DNA of 64,000 nt from Lachnoclostridium sp. An138 (GCF_002160765.1 NZ_NFLF01000009.1:61425-125424); one strand, 5' to 3'. Positions 52,979 to 61,981 are shown, counted from the stretch's first letter. A program made the numbers and translations. The notes: a model not told the origin generated them from the letters alone.

Positions 52979-53938
52979 TTATTTGCAGCTTTCAGACAGC
53001 TCCTGATGCTTCTCCAGCAGATCCAGGATCAGCGGTTCCGGAAATACCTTCGGGTATGCGGAGCTGTTGGCTGAATCTGTAGTCTCTCCTTCATATACCG
53101 CATTGGGATAATACTTCTGGAGCTCGCTTCTTCCCTGCGTGATGATGCACGCAGCCATCTCCTGTGCCAGCGGATTCGTATCATCTCCCTTGTCCACTAC
53201 AGCCACAGACTCTGTCAGAGAGAAGTTTCCTTCTGTGGGGTCTACAAAATCAATGGGAAGTCCTTCTGCCTTATCGGATACCGCCTGCTGGCGCAGACCA
53301 AATCCGATGGCTACCTCGCCTGCCCGTACCTTCTTCAGCGGAGCGGAACCGGAGGACTCAATATGCGGGCCTGCGTTTTCATAGATTCCGGACAGTACCT
53401 CTTTTGCGCCATCCTCGCCGTATTCGCTTACCAGAGCCTGAATCAGAAGCCATGCGGTAGAAGAGCTCTTGATATCTGTCACAGATACCAGATCCTTGTA
53501 TTCCGGATTGGTCAGATCTTTTAAGCAGGTGGGCATATCCAGATTGTTTTCCGCCAGCACTTCCGTATTGACGATGATTGTTCCCTCCTGAGAGGTAATC
53601 GGAGCGCAGTAATCCTTCTGGTCCGCGCTGTTCAGATCCTCCTGAGCCGCGTCAATATAGAAGGTACTTAAGGTAATCAGGTCAGCTTCGATGTCTGTTC
53701 CCTCAGCCATCACCTTGCCGCCAAGTTCTGAGGTACCGAAGGTCTGGAACAGATATTTTCCCTCATAGCCGTTTTCATCCAGCGTCTTCTTCATGGCCTC
53801 TACAGCCTCGTCGTCCGCGTTGGAATAAATGACAACTTCTTCTCCCGCCGCATTGGCGCTCTGGCCGCAGCCAGTCATGGAAAAGCTTCCTGCCAGAATG
53901 GCAGCCATTAAAATTACAGAAATTTTTCTTGCTTTCAT
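52979..53938 (-). CDS. 2-aminoethylphosphonate ABC transporter substrate-binding lipoprotein
   Basis: 319 aa. Signal peptide with a lipobox ending TGC (Cys24 region, SMTGCGQSANAA). The mature part has the FbpA/PotD-like type II binding-protein look: VVIYSNADDEAVEAM at the start, later KVMAEGTDIEADLITLSTFY and KVRAGEVAIGFGLRQQAV. The neighbouring phnWX and the transporter genes imply aminoethylphosphonate as ligand. AAAGGAG precedes the ATG. Confidence 0.9.
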   Translation of the reverse strand: MKARKISVILMAAILAGSFSMTGCGQSANAAGEEVVIYSNADDEAVEAMKKTLDENGYEGKYLFQTFGTSELGGKVMAEGTDIEADLITLSTFYIDAAQEDLNSADQKDYCAPITSQEGTIIVNTEVLAENNLDMPTCLKDLTNPEYKDLVSVTDIKSSSTAWLLIQALVSEYGEDGAKEVLSGIYENAGPHIESSGSAPLKKVRAGEVAIGFGLRQQAVSDKAEGLPIDFVDPTEGNFSLTESVAVVDKGDDTNPLAQEMAACIITQGRSELQKYYPNAVYEGETTDSANSSAYPKVFPEPLILDLLEKHQELSESCK

Positions 53939-53942
53939 TGTT

Positions 53943-55571
53943 TTATTTCTCCTTTTTTTCTTTTCTCTTTATCATATATCCCAGGATTCCCTTCACCAGC
54001 AGATTGGTTCCCAGGATAAATAACGATAATACAAATACTTCATTGAATTTTGTGTAATACTGCAGCTCCTTAATCTTTGTGGTAATCACCATGGTCCTTG
54101 CACCCGCGATGAAGATAACGGCGCTGACCGTAACCATTGCGTTTACAAAGTAATAACTGAATACCTCCAGAATCGTGGATGTCATATTGGGCGTCACAAT
54201 TCTTACGATGGTTTTAATCCAGGTGTCTCCCATCAGAGAGGCCGTCGTCTCCCAGGAGCTGTTCAGCTTCGACAGGGAATTGCGCATCATCAGGTACGGC
54301 GTGGAAAAGAAATGCACCACATTGCACAGGATGATAAGCGGAAAGGTATTCTGAAGCGGCGTACCTGAGAAAATGAACATGAACGCGATACCGATTACCA
54401 TTCCGGGAATCGTGTTTGTCACCAGCGCTATGGCGTCAATGACTCCTTTCAGTTTTCCGTTCAGTCCGCTCCTCGCGGTGGCCAGCGCCGCTCCATATGT
54501 AATCAGAAGCCCTGCAAGCGCCGTACACACCGCCACAAAAATCGAGTTCTTGTAGACTCCAAACAGGCTGCTGTCATTCAGTACCGCCTGTACATGCTCC
54601 AGGGTAAAGCTCACCTGATAAGGCCATTCCTGCACCAGCGGCACCACAAAGATAACCGCGAAAATAGCCAGGACCGAAATGATAATCAGCGAGGAGCCTG
54701 CGGCGCATACACCGTCTCTCACGGGATTTTTCTTCAGCTCAATCTGGGAAATCCTGCTGTACCGTACATTGTACCGCTCCAGATATTTCAGAAGAGCAAT
54801 GCTGAGTACGGAGGGAATCAGCATCATCATGGCAACCACGGCGCCCCTGTTGAAATTCGGGATGCTTCCCAGCATTTCATTGTAGAGAACCGTCGCAATC
54901 ACCTCATACTCGCCGCCCACGGAAGCCGGAATTCCGTAATCCGTAAAGCAGAGGAAAAAGCACTGTACGAAGGAGGCTGCCAGCGTTCCCAGCAGCGGAC
55001 GGATAATTGTCTGCCAGAAGGTCCGGGCCGCGCTGTCCCCCATGACCCTGGATACCACCATAAACTTCTTGTCAATAAAGCCCATCGTATTCAGAATCAG
55101 CATAAACGAGATAGGCAGCGTATAAATCACATAGCCGAACAGCAGTCCATTAAATCCATAGATATCAAAAAGCTGTCTTCCAAAAAGTTTTGTGAGCAGT
55201 CCCTGCTTTCCAAAGGAATAGATAATGGCAAATCCATAGGTAATCGTAGGAAGCAGCATGGGAAGCACTGCCAGAGTCCGTATCAGAGACTTGAAGTTTT
55301 TATTTAAATTTGTATATTGTATACTGTATGCCAGAAAAAAAGCAAGCACTGTCGCCAGTAAAGCGCTGCAGACCGAGACTGTCACGCTGTTTCCCAGCGC
55401 CGTCATAAAACCTCTCTCTGTGAGGACCTCCACATAATTCCCGACTCCGGTTCCGGCTTCCCCCACAAAAGACTCCATCAGGAGCCTGATGATGGGAACT
55501 GCCAGAAAGACCGCGAATACAGCCAGAACCAGAGCATAGATTGTCTTGATTTCTCTTTCTTTTCTTACCAT
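53943..55571 (-). CDS. Fused double-domain permease of the phosphonate ABC transporter (PhnU2-type)
   Basis: 542 aa, about twelve membrane segments in two MetI-like halves (1-270 and 290-542), each with a cytoplasmic EAA-type loop (PLLGTLAASFVQC; WIKTIVRIVTPNMTSTILE). Fusion of the two half-permeases in one chain is as in the Fe3+ and putative 2-aminoethylphosphonate families. The gene lies 4 bp after the ATPase gene and 4 bp before the binding protein gene, so the operon order is ATPase, permease, binding protein, phnW, phnX. Confidence 0.9.
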   Translation of the reverse strand: MVRKEREIKTIYALVLAVFAVFLAVPIIRLLMESFVGEAGTGVGNYVEVLTERGFMTALGNSVTVSVCSALLATVLAFFLAYSIQYTNLNKNFKSLIRTLAVLPMLLPTITYGFAIIYSFGKQGLLTKLFGRQLFDIYGFNGLLFGYVIYTLPISFMLILNTMGFIDKKFMVVSRVMGDSAARTFWQTIIRPLLGTLAASFVQCFFLCFTDYGIPASVGGEYEVIATVLYNEMLGSIPNFNRGAVVAMMMLIPSVLSIALLKYLERYNVRYSRISQIELKKNPVRDGVCAAGSSLIIISVLAIFAVIFVVPLVQEWPYQVSFTLEHVQAVLNDSSLFGVYKNSIFVAVCTALAGLLITYGAALATARSGLNGKLKGVIDAIALVTNTIPGMVIGIAFMFIFSGTPLQNTFPLIILCNVVHFFSTPYLMMRNSLSKLNSSWETTASLMGDTWIKTIVRIVTPNMTSTILEVFSYYFVNAMVTVSAVIFIAGARTMVITTKIKELQYYTKFNEVFVLSLFILGTNLLVKGILGYMIKRKEKKEK

Positions 55572-55575
55572 GGTT

Positions 55576-56346
55576 CTACACCGCCTGCATACTTGTGGTC
55601 ATATTCTGCTGAAACAAAGCAAAGATGTTATTCTTCTTAATCTCCAGCTGATTCAGAATGAACTCCTTGACGAAATTATTCTGAGGTCTGGTGATGATTT
55701 CCTGCGGCGCGCCGTACTGGGAGATACATCCTTTATTTACAATCAGTACCTTGTCTGACAGCGTCAGCGCTTCTTCCGGGTCGTGGGTCACAATGATAGT
55801 TGTCAGATGGAAGTCTCTTGCGATCTCTTTGATCTTTTCTTTGATGGATTCCTTAATCACACCATCCAGCGCGCTTAAGGGCTCGTCAAGAAGCAGAATC
55901 TTCGGCTTCATCACCATGGTTCTCGCCAGAGCCACCCTCTGCTTCTGTCCGCCGGAAAGCTGCTCAATCTTTTTATCCAGATGCTCCCTGAGTCCCAGCA
56001 GATCAATGAACTCATCTACTTCCTCTTTTGTGGAGATATCCGGTTTATTCTTCAGGCCGTATGTAATATTCTTGTACACATTCAGGTTGGGAAACAGTGC
56101 ATAATCCTGAAATACAATGTTAAATCCCCTTTCCTCCATCGGTACATTCGTGATATCCTTTCCGTCAAAGATAATCTCTCCGCTGTCTGCCGGTGTAAGT
56201 CCCAGCACCAGGTTCAGAAGAGTGGTCTTTCCACAGTCTGAAGGTCCCAGAATGGAAACAATCTCTCCGTCCTCAATCTGCAGGTTGATATCTTCCAGAA
56301 TCGTTACATTATCATAAGATTTCTTTACATGTTTCAGCTCCAGCAT
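55576..56346 (-). CDS. Phosphonate ABC transporter ATP-binding protein
   Basis: 256 aa. Walker A is GPSDCGKTTLLN, the signature LSGGQKQRVALAR, Walker B ILLLDEPLSALD, and the switch His in IIVTHDPEEAL. The usual C-terminal regulatory domain of PotA-type ATPases is absent; the protein ends soon after the NBD. I use the ATG at 56346: GAGGAG is 7 bp away, while the ATG at 56352 almost touches the RBS and the longer frame reads the promoter. First gene of the operon. Confidence 0.94.
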   Translation of the reverse strand: MLELKHVKKSYDNVTILEDINLQIEDGEIVSILGPSDCGKTTLLNLVLGLTPADSGEIIFDGKDITNVPMEERGFNIVFQDYALFPNLNVYKNITYGLKNKPDISTKEEVDEFIDLLGLREHLDKKIEQLSGGQKQRVALARTMVMKPKILLLDEPLSALDGVIKESIKEKIKEIARDFHLTTIIVTHDPEEALTLSDKVLIVNKGCISQYGAPQEIITRPQNNFVKEFILNQLEIKKNNIFALFQQNMTTSMQAV

Positions 56347-56403
56347 GTTCATTCTCCTCTCTCCGGAAAGCTTTCTGTTCCTGTTTTTCCCTTGACAACT
56401 GGT

Positions 56404-56432
56404 ATTATAGCCATCCCCCGAAACGCATTCAA
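56404..56432 (-). promoter_or_regulatory. Promoter of the phosphonate operon
   Basis: Minus-strand TTGAAT (56427-56432) and consensus TATAAT (56404-56409), 17 bp apart, about 55 bp before the ATPase start codon. Confidence 0.8.
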
Positions 56433-56474
56433 TCAAGAGGAGGTGAAACCTTTATAAAGTCCCGGTTAACCAAA

Positions 56475-56515
56475 AAAGAGAAGATTTTGTAGAAATTCTA
56501 CAAAATCTTCTCTTT
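56475..56515. promoter_or_regulatory. 20-bp perfect palindrome containing operator-like box 1
   Basis: Perfect inverted repeat of 20-bp arms about a central A. The core GTAGAAATTCTAC (56489-56501; TGTAGAAATTCTACA in full) resembles operators of RpiR-family regulators such as HexR. A T run follows on the minus strand, so the structure may also end the rpiR transcript. Confidence 0.6.
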
Positions 56516-56614
56516 ATTCCGCGCCGGAGACTCCTCTCAGACAGGTCCTTTTCTTTTTTATATCATTACCCTTTTCCGTTTCATCACGAGATCCTGTTTC
56601 CTGTCCGGGTCCCG

Positions 56615-56627
56615 GTAGAAAATCTAC
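56615..56627. promoter_or_regulatory. Operator-like box 2
   Basis: GTAGAAAATCTAC differs from box 1 at one position only. Centre-to-centre distance is 126 bp, about twelve DNA turns. The surrounding 56533-56790 shows no gene. Confidence 0.5.
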
Positions 56628-56798
56628 AGTTTTTCAGCCTTTTCTTTCGCTCCCCCGCCTTTTACCGGGGGTTGCCCGTCCCCTCTCCCGAAAATTGTAC
56701 GGAAAAAATACATCTGATTCTGGCCGTTTTTTTCCTTCTCTGCTCCATTTTCCTGCATTTTTTTCCTTTTCAGACAGGTACTCCTGCCAATTTAAGGT

Positions 56799-56841
56799 AC
56801 CCTTAATTGACAAGGGCATACTCGCCTTGTCAATTAAGGGT
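56799..56841. repeat. 17-bp inverted repeat, hairpin element 3, at the rpiR stop
   Basis: ACCCTTAATTGACAAGG (56799-56815) and CCTTGTCAATTAAGGGT (56825-56841). It includes the rpiR stop codon and shares CCTTAATT-ACAAGG with the flank of the element at 5377. Confidence 0.7.
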
Positions 56842-57700
56842 ATGCTTTGTCCTGCACAATCTGGCTGTTTCTGTTGAGAACCTTCACATACCGGTTATAA
56901 TCTGAGGTGAGCAGTCCCATATAAATCATATCTACGATCAGCAGCTGCGTCGTCCTCGAAAAGATCGCATCCCCATAAAAAAACTGATCCTGGCTGGTGC
57001 AAAGGAGCAAATCCGCATATCGGGTAATCAGGGAATCCCTGAAATTCGTAATCACAATCGTGGACGCCCCTGCTTTTCTGGCCGCTTTCACCGCCTCTAC
57101 CGTATCCCGGGAATTTTCGGAGTAGGATACGCCGATGGCCACATCTCCTTTTTTCAGATTTCCGGCACAAATTCTCTGGTGATAGGTATCATCAAAATGC
57201 CGGCAGTCCAGTCCCAGATAAAGAAGTTTTGTAAGGAGATCCTGGGCTGTCACATTGGAATTTTCCACGCTGTAGATATCGATTCTCCCTGCCTGGTTCA
57301 GCATCTCAATCACCTGGCAGAATATTTTCGGAGAAATATTTTTCAGCATCTCCCCTGCCATGTTTCCTGCTGCAGCTACAATCTTTTCAGGTATCTCCTC
57401 TGTCCTTTCCCTGCCAGTCAGAGAATAACCGTACATGGCCCGGAAGCCCTGTTCCCTGCCATTTGACTGCGCGAACTCTTCCACCACCGCATAGCGGAAT
57501 TCCCTGTAACCGCCAAAACCCAGAGCTTTGATCATACGCATCACCGTGGGCTGGCTGACCTGGCAGCGCTCCGCCAGGCGGTCAAGAGGCAGTGTTTTCA
57601 CTTCCTCCATATGTTCCAGAATATAATCTGCCGCTCTTTTTTCCGAAGGCCGCAAATCTCCGTAACAGGCCTCTATTTTCAGCTCTATTTTTCTTTTCAT
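56834..57700 (-). CDS. MurR/RpiR-family transcriptional regulator
   Basis: 288 aa. N-terminal HTH_6 domain (1-77) with LRPSEKRAADYILEH and RCQVSQPTVMRMIKALGF; a C-terminal SIS sugar-phosphate-binding domain (about 120-260) with YSVENSNVTAQDL and GVSYSENSRDTVEAVKAAR. The family senses phosphorylated ligands, so a phosphonate or its product is plausible. It is upstream of the phosphonate operon on the same strand, with two matching palindromes in between. AGGGAG is 9 bp from the ATG. Confidence 0.93.
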   Translation of the reverse strand: MKRKIELKIEACYGDLRPSEKRAADYILEHMEEVKTLPLDRLAERCQVSQPTVMRMIKALGFGGYREFRYAVVEEFAQSNGREQGFRAMYGYSLTGRERTEEIPEKIVAAAGNMAGEMLKNISPKIFCQVIEMLNQAGRIDIYSVENSNVTAQDLLTKLLYLGLDCRHFDDTYHQRICAGNLKKGDVAIGVSYSENSRDTVEAVKAARKAGASTIVITNFRDSLITRYADLLLCTSQDQFFYGDAIFSRTTQLLIVDMIYMGLLTSDYNRYVKVLNRNSQIVQDKAYP

Positions 57701-57859
57701 TCCGCCACACTCCCTATGATTCTCCGGTTCCTTGTTCTCAGTTATCCAGCCGGCACAGTTCTTCTGCTGCCTCTGCCCTTCCTGCTTTGACTGTCACTGC
57801 TATCCCTGCTGCCTTGATTGTCTTTGCCACCTTAACTGTTTTTTCTGCCTTTCCTGCTT

Positions 57860-58885
57860 TTACAGCAGTTTCTCCAGCTCTTCCATATCCTCTTCCGTCG
57901 TGGACCAGCTCGTGGCAAAGCGCACAACGGTATGTGCCTCGTCATATTTTGACCAGAAGCTTAAGGCCACATGCTCCCGAAGCCTTTTATAAGTCTCGTT
58001 TTCCAGAATCACAAACTGCTGATTGGTCGGAGATTCCAGGTAAAATGTCAGCCCCTTTTCGTGCAGAAGAGCCTTCAGCCTTTCCGCCATCTGGATCGCA
58101 TTCCGGCTGATATTCAGGTACAGGTTGTCCGTAAAAAGCGCGTCGAACTGAACGCCCAGCAGCCGTCCTTTCGCCAGCATCGCTCCATGCTGCTTCACCA
58201 TTGTCATAAAATGCTTCGGCGCGTTTCCCCTGGGAAATACCACAGCTTCTCCGCAGAGAGCTCCCACCTTCGTTCCGCCGATGTAAAATACATCGCAGAT
58301 TTCAGCTATGTCCGGGAGTTTCATGTCCGCCTCCGGACTCATCAGTCCATAGCCAAGACGGGCCCCGTCCAGAAAGAGCGGTATCTCGTATTCATGACAT
58401 ACGACAGCGATATCCTCCAGTTCCTTCCGGCTGTACAGCGTACCGTACTCTGTCGGCCAGGACAGATAAACCATTCCCGGAAAGACCTCATGTTCATAGC
58501 TTTCATCCTCATAAAAATCTTTCAGATATGTCCGGATCTCTCCGGCGTCCAGCTTGCCCTGATGTTCCGGCAGCGCCAGCACCTTGTGTCCGGTATATTC
58601 GATCGCTCCGGCCTCATGGGTATTGACGTGGCCTGTCTCCGCCGCAATTACGCCCTCGTATGACTTCAATATGGAAGAAATGATCACCGCGTTCGTCTGA
58701 GTGCCTCCCGTCAGAAAATAGACCTGTGCCCCGGGACAGCCGCAGGCTTCCTGAATTTTTCTTCCTGCATTTTCACAGTAATGATCCACTCCATAACCGG
58801 GCAGCGGCTCCATATTTGTCTCCATCAGCCGCTGCAGAATTTTCGGGTGCGCCCCGGCTGAATAGTCATTTTCAAAAGAAATCAT
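57860..58885 (-). CDS. Threonine-aldolase-like PLP enzyme (beta-eliminating lyase family)
   Basis: 341 aa, fold type I. GGTQTNAVIIS near residue 60, THEAGAIEYTGHKV, LDGARLGYGLM and the PLP lysine in YIGGTKVGALCGEA are hallmarks of low-specificity L-threonine aldolases, which cleave threonine to glycine and acetaldehyde. A good AGGAGG precedes the ATG. Given phnX forms acetaldehyde nearby, a reverse reaction (glycine plus acetaldehyde to threonine) is conceivable but speculative. The stretch 57701-57859 downstream holds C/T-rich imperfect repeats and no gene. Confidence 0.88.
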   Translation of the reverse strand: MISFENDYSAGAHPKILQRLMETNMEPLPGYGVDHYCENAGRKIQEACGCPGAQVYFLTGGTQTNAVIISSILKSYEGVIAAETGHVNTHEAGAIEYTGHKVLALPEHQGKLDAGEIRTYLKDFYEDESYEHEVFPGMVYLSWPTEYGTLYSRKELEDIAVVCHEYEIPLFLDGARLGYGLMSPEADMKLPDIAEICDVFYIGGTKVGALCGEAVVFPRGNAPKHFMTMVKQHGAMLAKGRLLGVQFDALFTDNLYLNISRNAIQMAERLKALLHEKGLTFYLESPTNQQFVILENETYKRLREHVALSFWSKYDEAHTVVRFATSWSTTEEDMEELEKLL

Positions 58886-58965
58886 TTTATTCTCCTCCTG
58901 AATTCTTCTGCTTCATGTTCAGTATACGTTCCGCAATTCCGTATGTCAATCGCGTCCGTCTGGCA

Positions 58966-59009
58966 TCTTTCTCTCATCTTTCGCTTATCTTTCTCTTATC
59001 TTTCTCTCA
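58966..59009. repeat. Four 11-bp tandem repeats
   Basis: TCTTTCTCTCA, TCTTTCGCTTA, TCTTTCTCTTA, TCTTTCTCTCA follow each other without gaps in the non-coding DNA before the tRNA pair. Confidence 0.75.
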
Positions 59010-59083
59010 TCCTTTTTTCGTCTCCATCCGCTCCCTTTCCAGAAATCTTTTCTTTCAATTTTACAAACATTTCATACTTTTAC

Positions 59084-59111
59084 TTGATTTTTTTCTGCAA
59101 CGTGCTAAAAT
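59084..59111 (+). promoter_or_regulatory. Promoter of the tRNA-Ala/tRNA-Val pair
   Basis: TTGATT (59084-59089), 16-bp spacer, TAAAAT (59106-59111), about 23 bp before tRNA-Ala. Confidence 0.6.
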
Positions 59112-59133
59112 ATTCTTTGACAGTAAGTAATCC

Positions 59134-59206
59134 GGGCTTGTAGCTCAGTTGGGAGAGCGCTGCGTTCGCAACGCAGAGGTCGAGGGTTCGAATCCCTTCA
59201 GGTCCA
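59134..59206 (+). tRNA. tRNA-Ala (anticodon CGC)
   Basis: 73 nt, four arms pair; anticodon CGC at 59167-59169 in the loop TTCGCAA. CCA is not encoded. Confidence 0.95.
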
Positions 59207-59210
59207 TCAC

Positions 59211-59284
59211 GGAAGCATAGCTCAGCCGGGATGAGCGTTCGCCTCACACGCGAGAGGTCATGGGTTCGAGCCCCATTGCTTCCA
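59211..59284 (+). tRNA. tRNA-Val (anticodon CAC)
   Basis: 74 nt; acceptor GGAAGCA pairs with TGCTTCC; anticodon loop CTCACAC gives CAC. CCA not encoded. Four nucleotides after tRNA-Ala. Confidence 0.95.
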
Positions 59285-59290
59285 CTGATT

Positions 59291-59340
59291 AAAACCCTGA
59301 AAACTCAGGCTCTGCCGGGTTTTCAGGGTTTTTCTTTTTC
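59291..59340 (+). terminator. Terminator of the tRNA pair
   Basis: 14-bp perfect stem AAAACCCTGAAAAC/GTTTTCAGGGTTTT followed by a T-rich tail. Confidence 0.92.
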
Positions 59341-59414
59341 TGTTTCTGTTTCAGAATCGTCAATATCTGTCTTAATTTCTGCAATATCTGAATGGAAATA
59401 CAGCTTCCGTTTCC

Positions 59415-60314
59415 TTATGATTTATGAAGTAAATATTCCTTTGGATTTCCGCCCATCCGCTCCCGGAAAGCACGGGCATAGCGGCTGGCACTGCTGAAGC
59501 CTGTGAGTTCCGCGATCTGGGCGACTGTAAGATTGCCTGCGAGAAGGAGGGGCAGGCTCTGGCCTATCCGGTAATCTTCCAGATACCGGGTAATGGTCTT
59601 TCCTGTCATTTCTTTAAAAAAACGGCTGCAGCTTTCCCTGCCAAGATGTACCTGCGCAGCCAGGTCCTGAAGGGAAACAGTTTCTCCGTAATGCGCGTGG
59701 AGATAGTCGAGCAGAATCTGAAGACGACGGAGTTTTTCTCCATCGGCCGCTGTTCCTCTTCCGACTTTTTCCTGGTTATCTGAAAAGATCCGGAAAAAGA
59801 AATCCAGAAGCAGGCTCTGGATCTTCAGTTCAAAGCCAAAGGGGCGTTCCTGGAAATACGTTTCCACCCTGCGCAGAAGCTCCAGCTTCTCCTGCCCCTC
59901 TTCATCCTTCCCTTCCAGAAGGATACAGGGAATACGGGAGTTTCCGCAGAACGGACGGAAATACTTTCTTTCCATATCGCTCCCCGGAAATCCATACAGA
60001 AATTCCGGCTGAATAATAATCGTGCACAGAAGCACATGGCTGTTATCCACCGGGACCGCACTGTGCGGCACATTGGAATTGACCAGCAGCGCCTGTCCTT
60101 TCGTGAGAACCAGCGACTGCTGATATATCTGATACCGTACAGTCCCGCGGCGCACCACTATGATTTCAATGTCCTCATGCCAGTGACAGGCCATGCAGCT
60201 GCCCTGAAAGCAAAGGAGATCGTCGTGATTGACCGTCATGGGAAACGCCGCCGTGCCATGCGTGCACAGCTCTTTTAACTCATGATCTACTTTTATTGTC
60301 CGCTGTTCCATCAT
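59415..60314 (-). CDS. AraC-family transcriptional regulator
   Basis: 299 aa. N-terminal cupin (about 30-110: WHEDIEIIVVRRGTVRY, GQALLVNSNVPHSA) binds a ligand; the C-terminal double HTH (about 195-295) has VSLQDLAAQVHLGRESCSRFFKEMTG and LTVAQIAELTGFSSASRYARAFRERMGGNP. It lies divergently, about 50 bp from the MATE gene, so it probably controls that exporter. The ATG pair at 60314/60311 has a weak RBS. Confidence 0.92.
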   Translation of the reverse strand: MMEQRTIKVDHELKELCTHGTAAFPMTVNHDDLLCFQGSCMACHWHEDIEIIVVRRGTVRYQIYQQSLVLTKGQALLVNSNVPHSAVPVDNSHVLLCTIIIQPEFLYGFPGSDMERKYFRPFCGNSRIPCILLEGKDEEGQEKLELLRRVETYFQERPFGFELKIQSLLLDFFFRIFSDNQEKVGRGTAADGEKLRRLQILLDYLHAHYGETVSLQDLAAQVHLGRESCSRFFKEMTGKTITRYLEDYRIGQSLPLLLAGNLTVAQIAELTGFSSASRYARAFRERMGGNPKEYLLHKS

Positions 60315-60364
60315 GGCTTCATTATAATTTTATGATTTATGATTTTCAAGGAGAAATGAAAACG

Positions 60365-61798
60365 ATGTTTCAGAATATCAAAGAAAAAAATCTCTCAGAT
60401 GAGCGGAAGGCGCAAGCGCTTTCCCGGAATCTTACGGAAGGGAATCCTTTTCGGGTCCTGCTGAAATTTTCTCTCCCCGTCATAGGCGGAAATCTGTTTC
60501 AGCTCTTTTACACACTTGCCGACTCCGTCATTGTCGGACGCACTCTGGGCGCCCCGGCTCTGGCCGCCGTGGGCTCCAGCAGTATGATTATCTATTTTGT
60601 TCTGTGCTTTATTCAGGGCTTTACAAACGGTTTCGGCATCTGTCTGGGCCAGAAGTACGGGGCCCAGGATGAAAAGGGCATGAGACAGAGCATCGCAGCC
60701 TCTGCCCTTCTCTCCATCCTTTTTACAGTGATCATCACCGCTCTCTGCTGCGGCCTCTCCCATACGATTCTGAACTGGATTCAGGTACCCCAGGATATTT
60801 ACCGCCAGTCCTGGGAGTATATGTTTGTTATCCTGCTCGGCACCGGCGCTACGGTTTTTTATAACATGATTTCCAATATTCTGAGAGCCCTTGGGGACAG
60901 CAGAACGCCGCTTTACTTTCTCGTGTTCTCTTCCCTGCTGAACATTGTGCTGGATATCGTGTTTATTATGCCCTTCCAGATGGGTGTCGCCGGCGCGGCC
61001 TGGGCGACTGTACTGTCCCAGTTTCTTTCCGCTCTTGGCTGCCTGGCTGTCGCTCTCCGTTCTTATAACGTGATCCGGCTGAGAAAAGCAGATTTCTGTG
61101 AGCTCGGAAGCGCTGTAATGGAGCATCTGAAGCTCGGCTTTCCCATGGGCTTCCAAATGTCTGTCATGTGTATCGGACAGCTTGCCATGCAGGCTTCGGT
61201 CAACGGGCTTGGTTCCGCCGCTGTCGCCGGATATACGGCAGCCACAAAAGCCGACCAGGTATCCGTTCTGGTAAACAACGCCATGATGTCCGCCATTTCC
61301 AGTTACGTGGCTCAGAATTATGGAGCCGGAAAAAAGGAACGTATCCGCCAAGGCGTAAATGCCTGTCTGATTCAGACGGAACTGCTGAATATTTTGATGT
61401 GCGTCGGCATTCTGATATTCCGCAGCTTTATCGTTCTTCTGTTCCTCACGAATCCCACAGAGGAAATCATCCGGTATTCCAACGGTTATCTTCTCTGCGT
61501 GGCTCCTTTTTATCTGCTGCTTGGTCTTCTGGCGGTCTACCGCTCTTCCATTCAGAGCATGCAGAATGCAGCTGCTCCCTTTGCCGCCTGCATCATTGAG
61601 CTTGTCATGCGCATCGGCGCCACAGCCATTCTGACATCTTATATCGGCTATACCGGTGTCTGCGTTGCCAGCCCACTGGCCTGGGCAGGAGCCTGCGCCC
61701 TGTTGATACCTGTATATTATCATATGATGCGCAGCCTTCAGGCTTCAGACGTGTCATCTTCTCTTTATCAGATGCCAAAAACAGCCACGCCATCCTGA
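60365..61798 (+). CDS. MATE-family multidrug/sodium efflux transporter
   Basis: 477 aa with twelve membrane segments in two similar halves (about 20-240 and 260-470). The first half begins PVIGGNLFQLFYTLADSVIVGRTLG, typical of DinF/NorM-like MATE; the second has NYGAGKKERIRQGV, the conserved loop after helix 7. AAGGAG at 60349 leaves 11 bp to ATG 60365 and only 2 bp to ATG 60356, so the later one is preferred. Substrate unknown; presumably under the divergent AraC protein. Confidence 0.93.
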   Translation: MFQNIKEKNLSDERKAQALSRNLTEGNPFRVLLKFSLPVIGGNLFQLFYTLADSVIVGRTLGAPALAAVGSSSMIIYFVLCFIQGFTNGFGICLGQKYGAQDEKGMRQSIAASALLSILFTVIITALCCGLSHTILNWIQVPQDIYRQSWEYMFVILLGTGATVFYNMISNILRALGDSRTPLYFLVFSSLLNIVLDIVFIMPFQMGVAGAAWATVLSQFLSALGCLAVALRSYNVIRLRKADFCELGSAVMEHLKLGFPMGFQMSVMCIGQLAMQASVNGLGSAAVAGYTAATKADQVSVLVNNAMMSAISSYVAQNYGAGKKERIRQGVNACLIQTELLNILMCVGILIFRSFIVLLFLTNPTEEIIRYSNGYLLCVAPFYLLLGLLAVYRSSIQSMQNAAAPFAACIIELVMRIGATAILTSYIGYTGVCVASPLAWAGACALLIPVYYHMMRSLQASDVSSSLYQMPKTATPS

Positions 61799-61942
61799 AT
61801 TTTGTATTTCTTCCCGTTTTCGTAAGAAATTCTTAATTCTGATTATATTTTTTTTAGAGATTGTACACACTTTAGCCTTAATTATCTGATATATTATTAA
61901 TCGTAGCAGGAACACATATCAGTATTTCATTCATAACACTCA

Positions 61943-61964
61943 GGGGCTTCCGTGAGGAAGCCCC
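61943..61964 (+). terminator. Hairpin downstream of the MATE gene
   Basis: GGGGCTTCC-GTGA-GGAAGCCCC, a compact GC-rich stem without a T run; the DNA between 61799 and 61942 is AT-rich with no gene. Either a processing hairpin or part of a short untranslated RNA. Confidence 0.5.
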
Positions 61965-61981
61965 ACTCCCTCGAAAACAAC

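Noticed and set aside
56475..56515. Attenuator of the phosphonate operon
   Set aside because: It lies upstream of the operon promoter, so it cannot attenuate that transcript; terminator of rpiR or operator is more likely.
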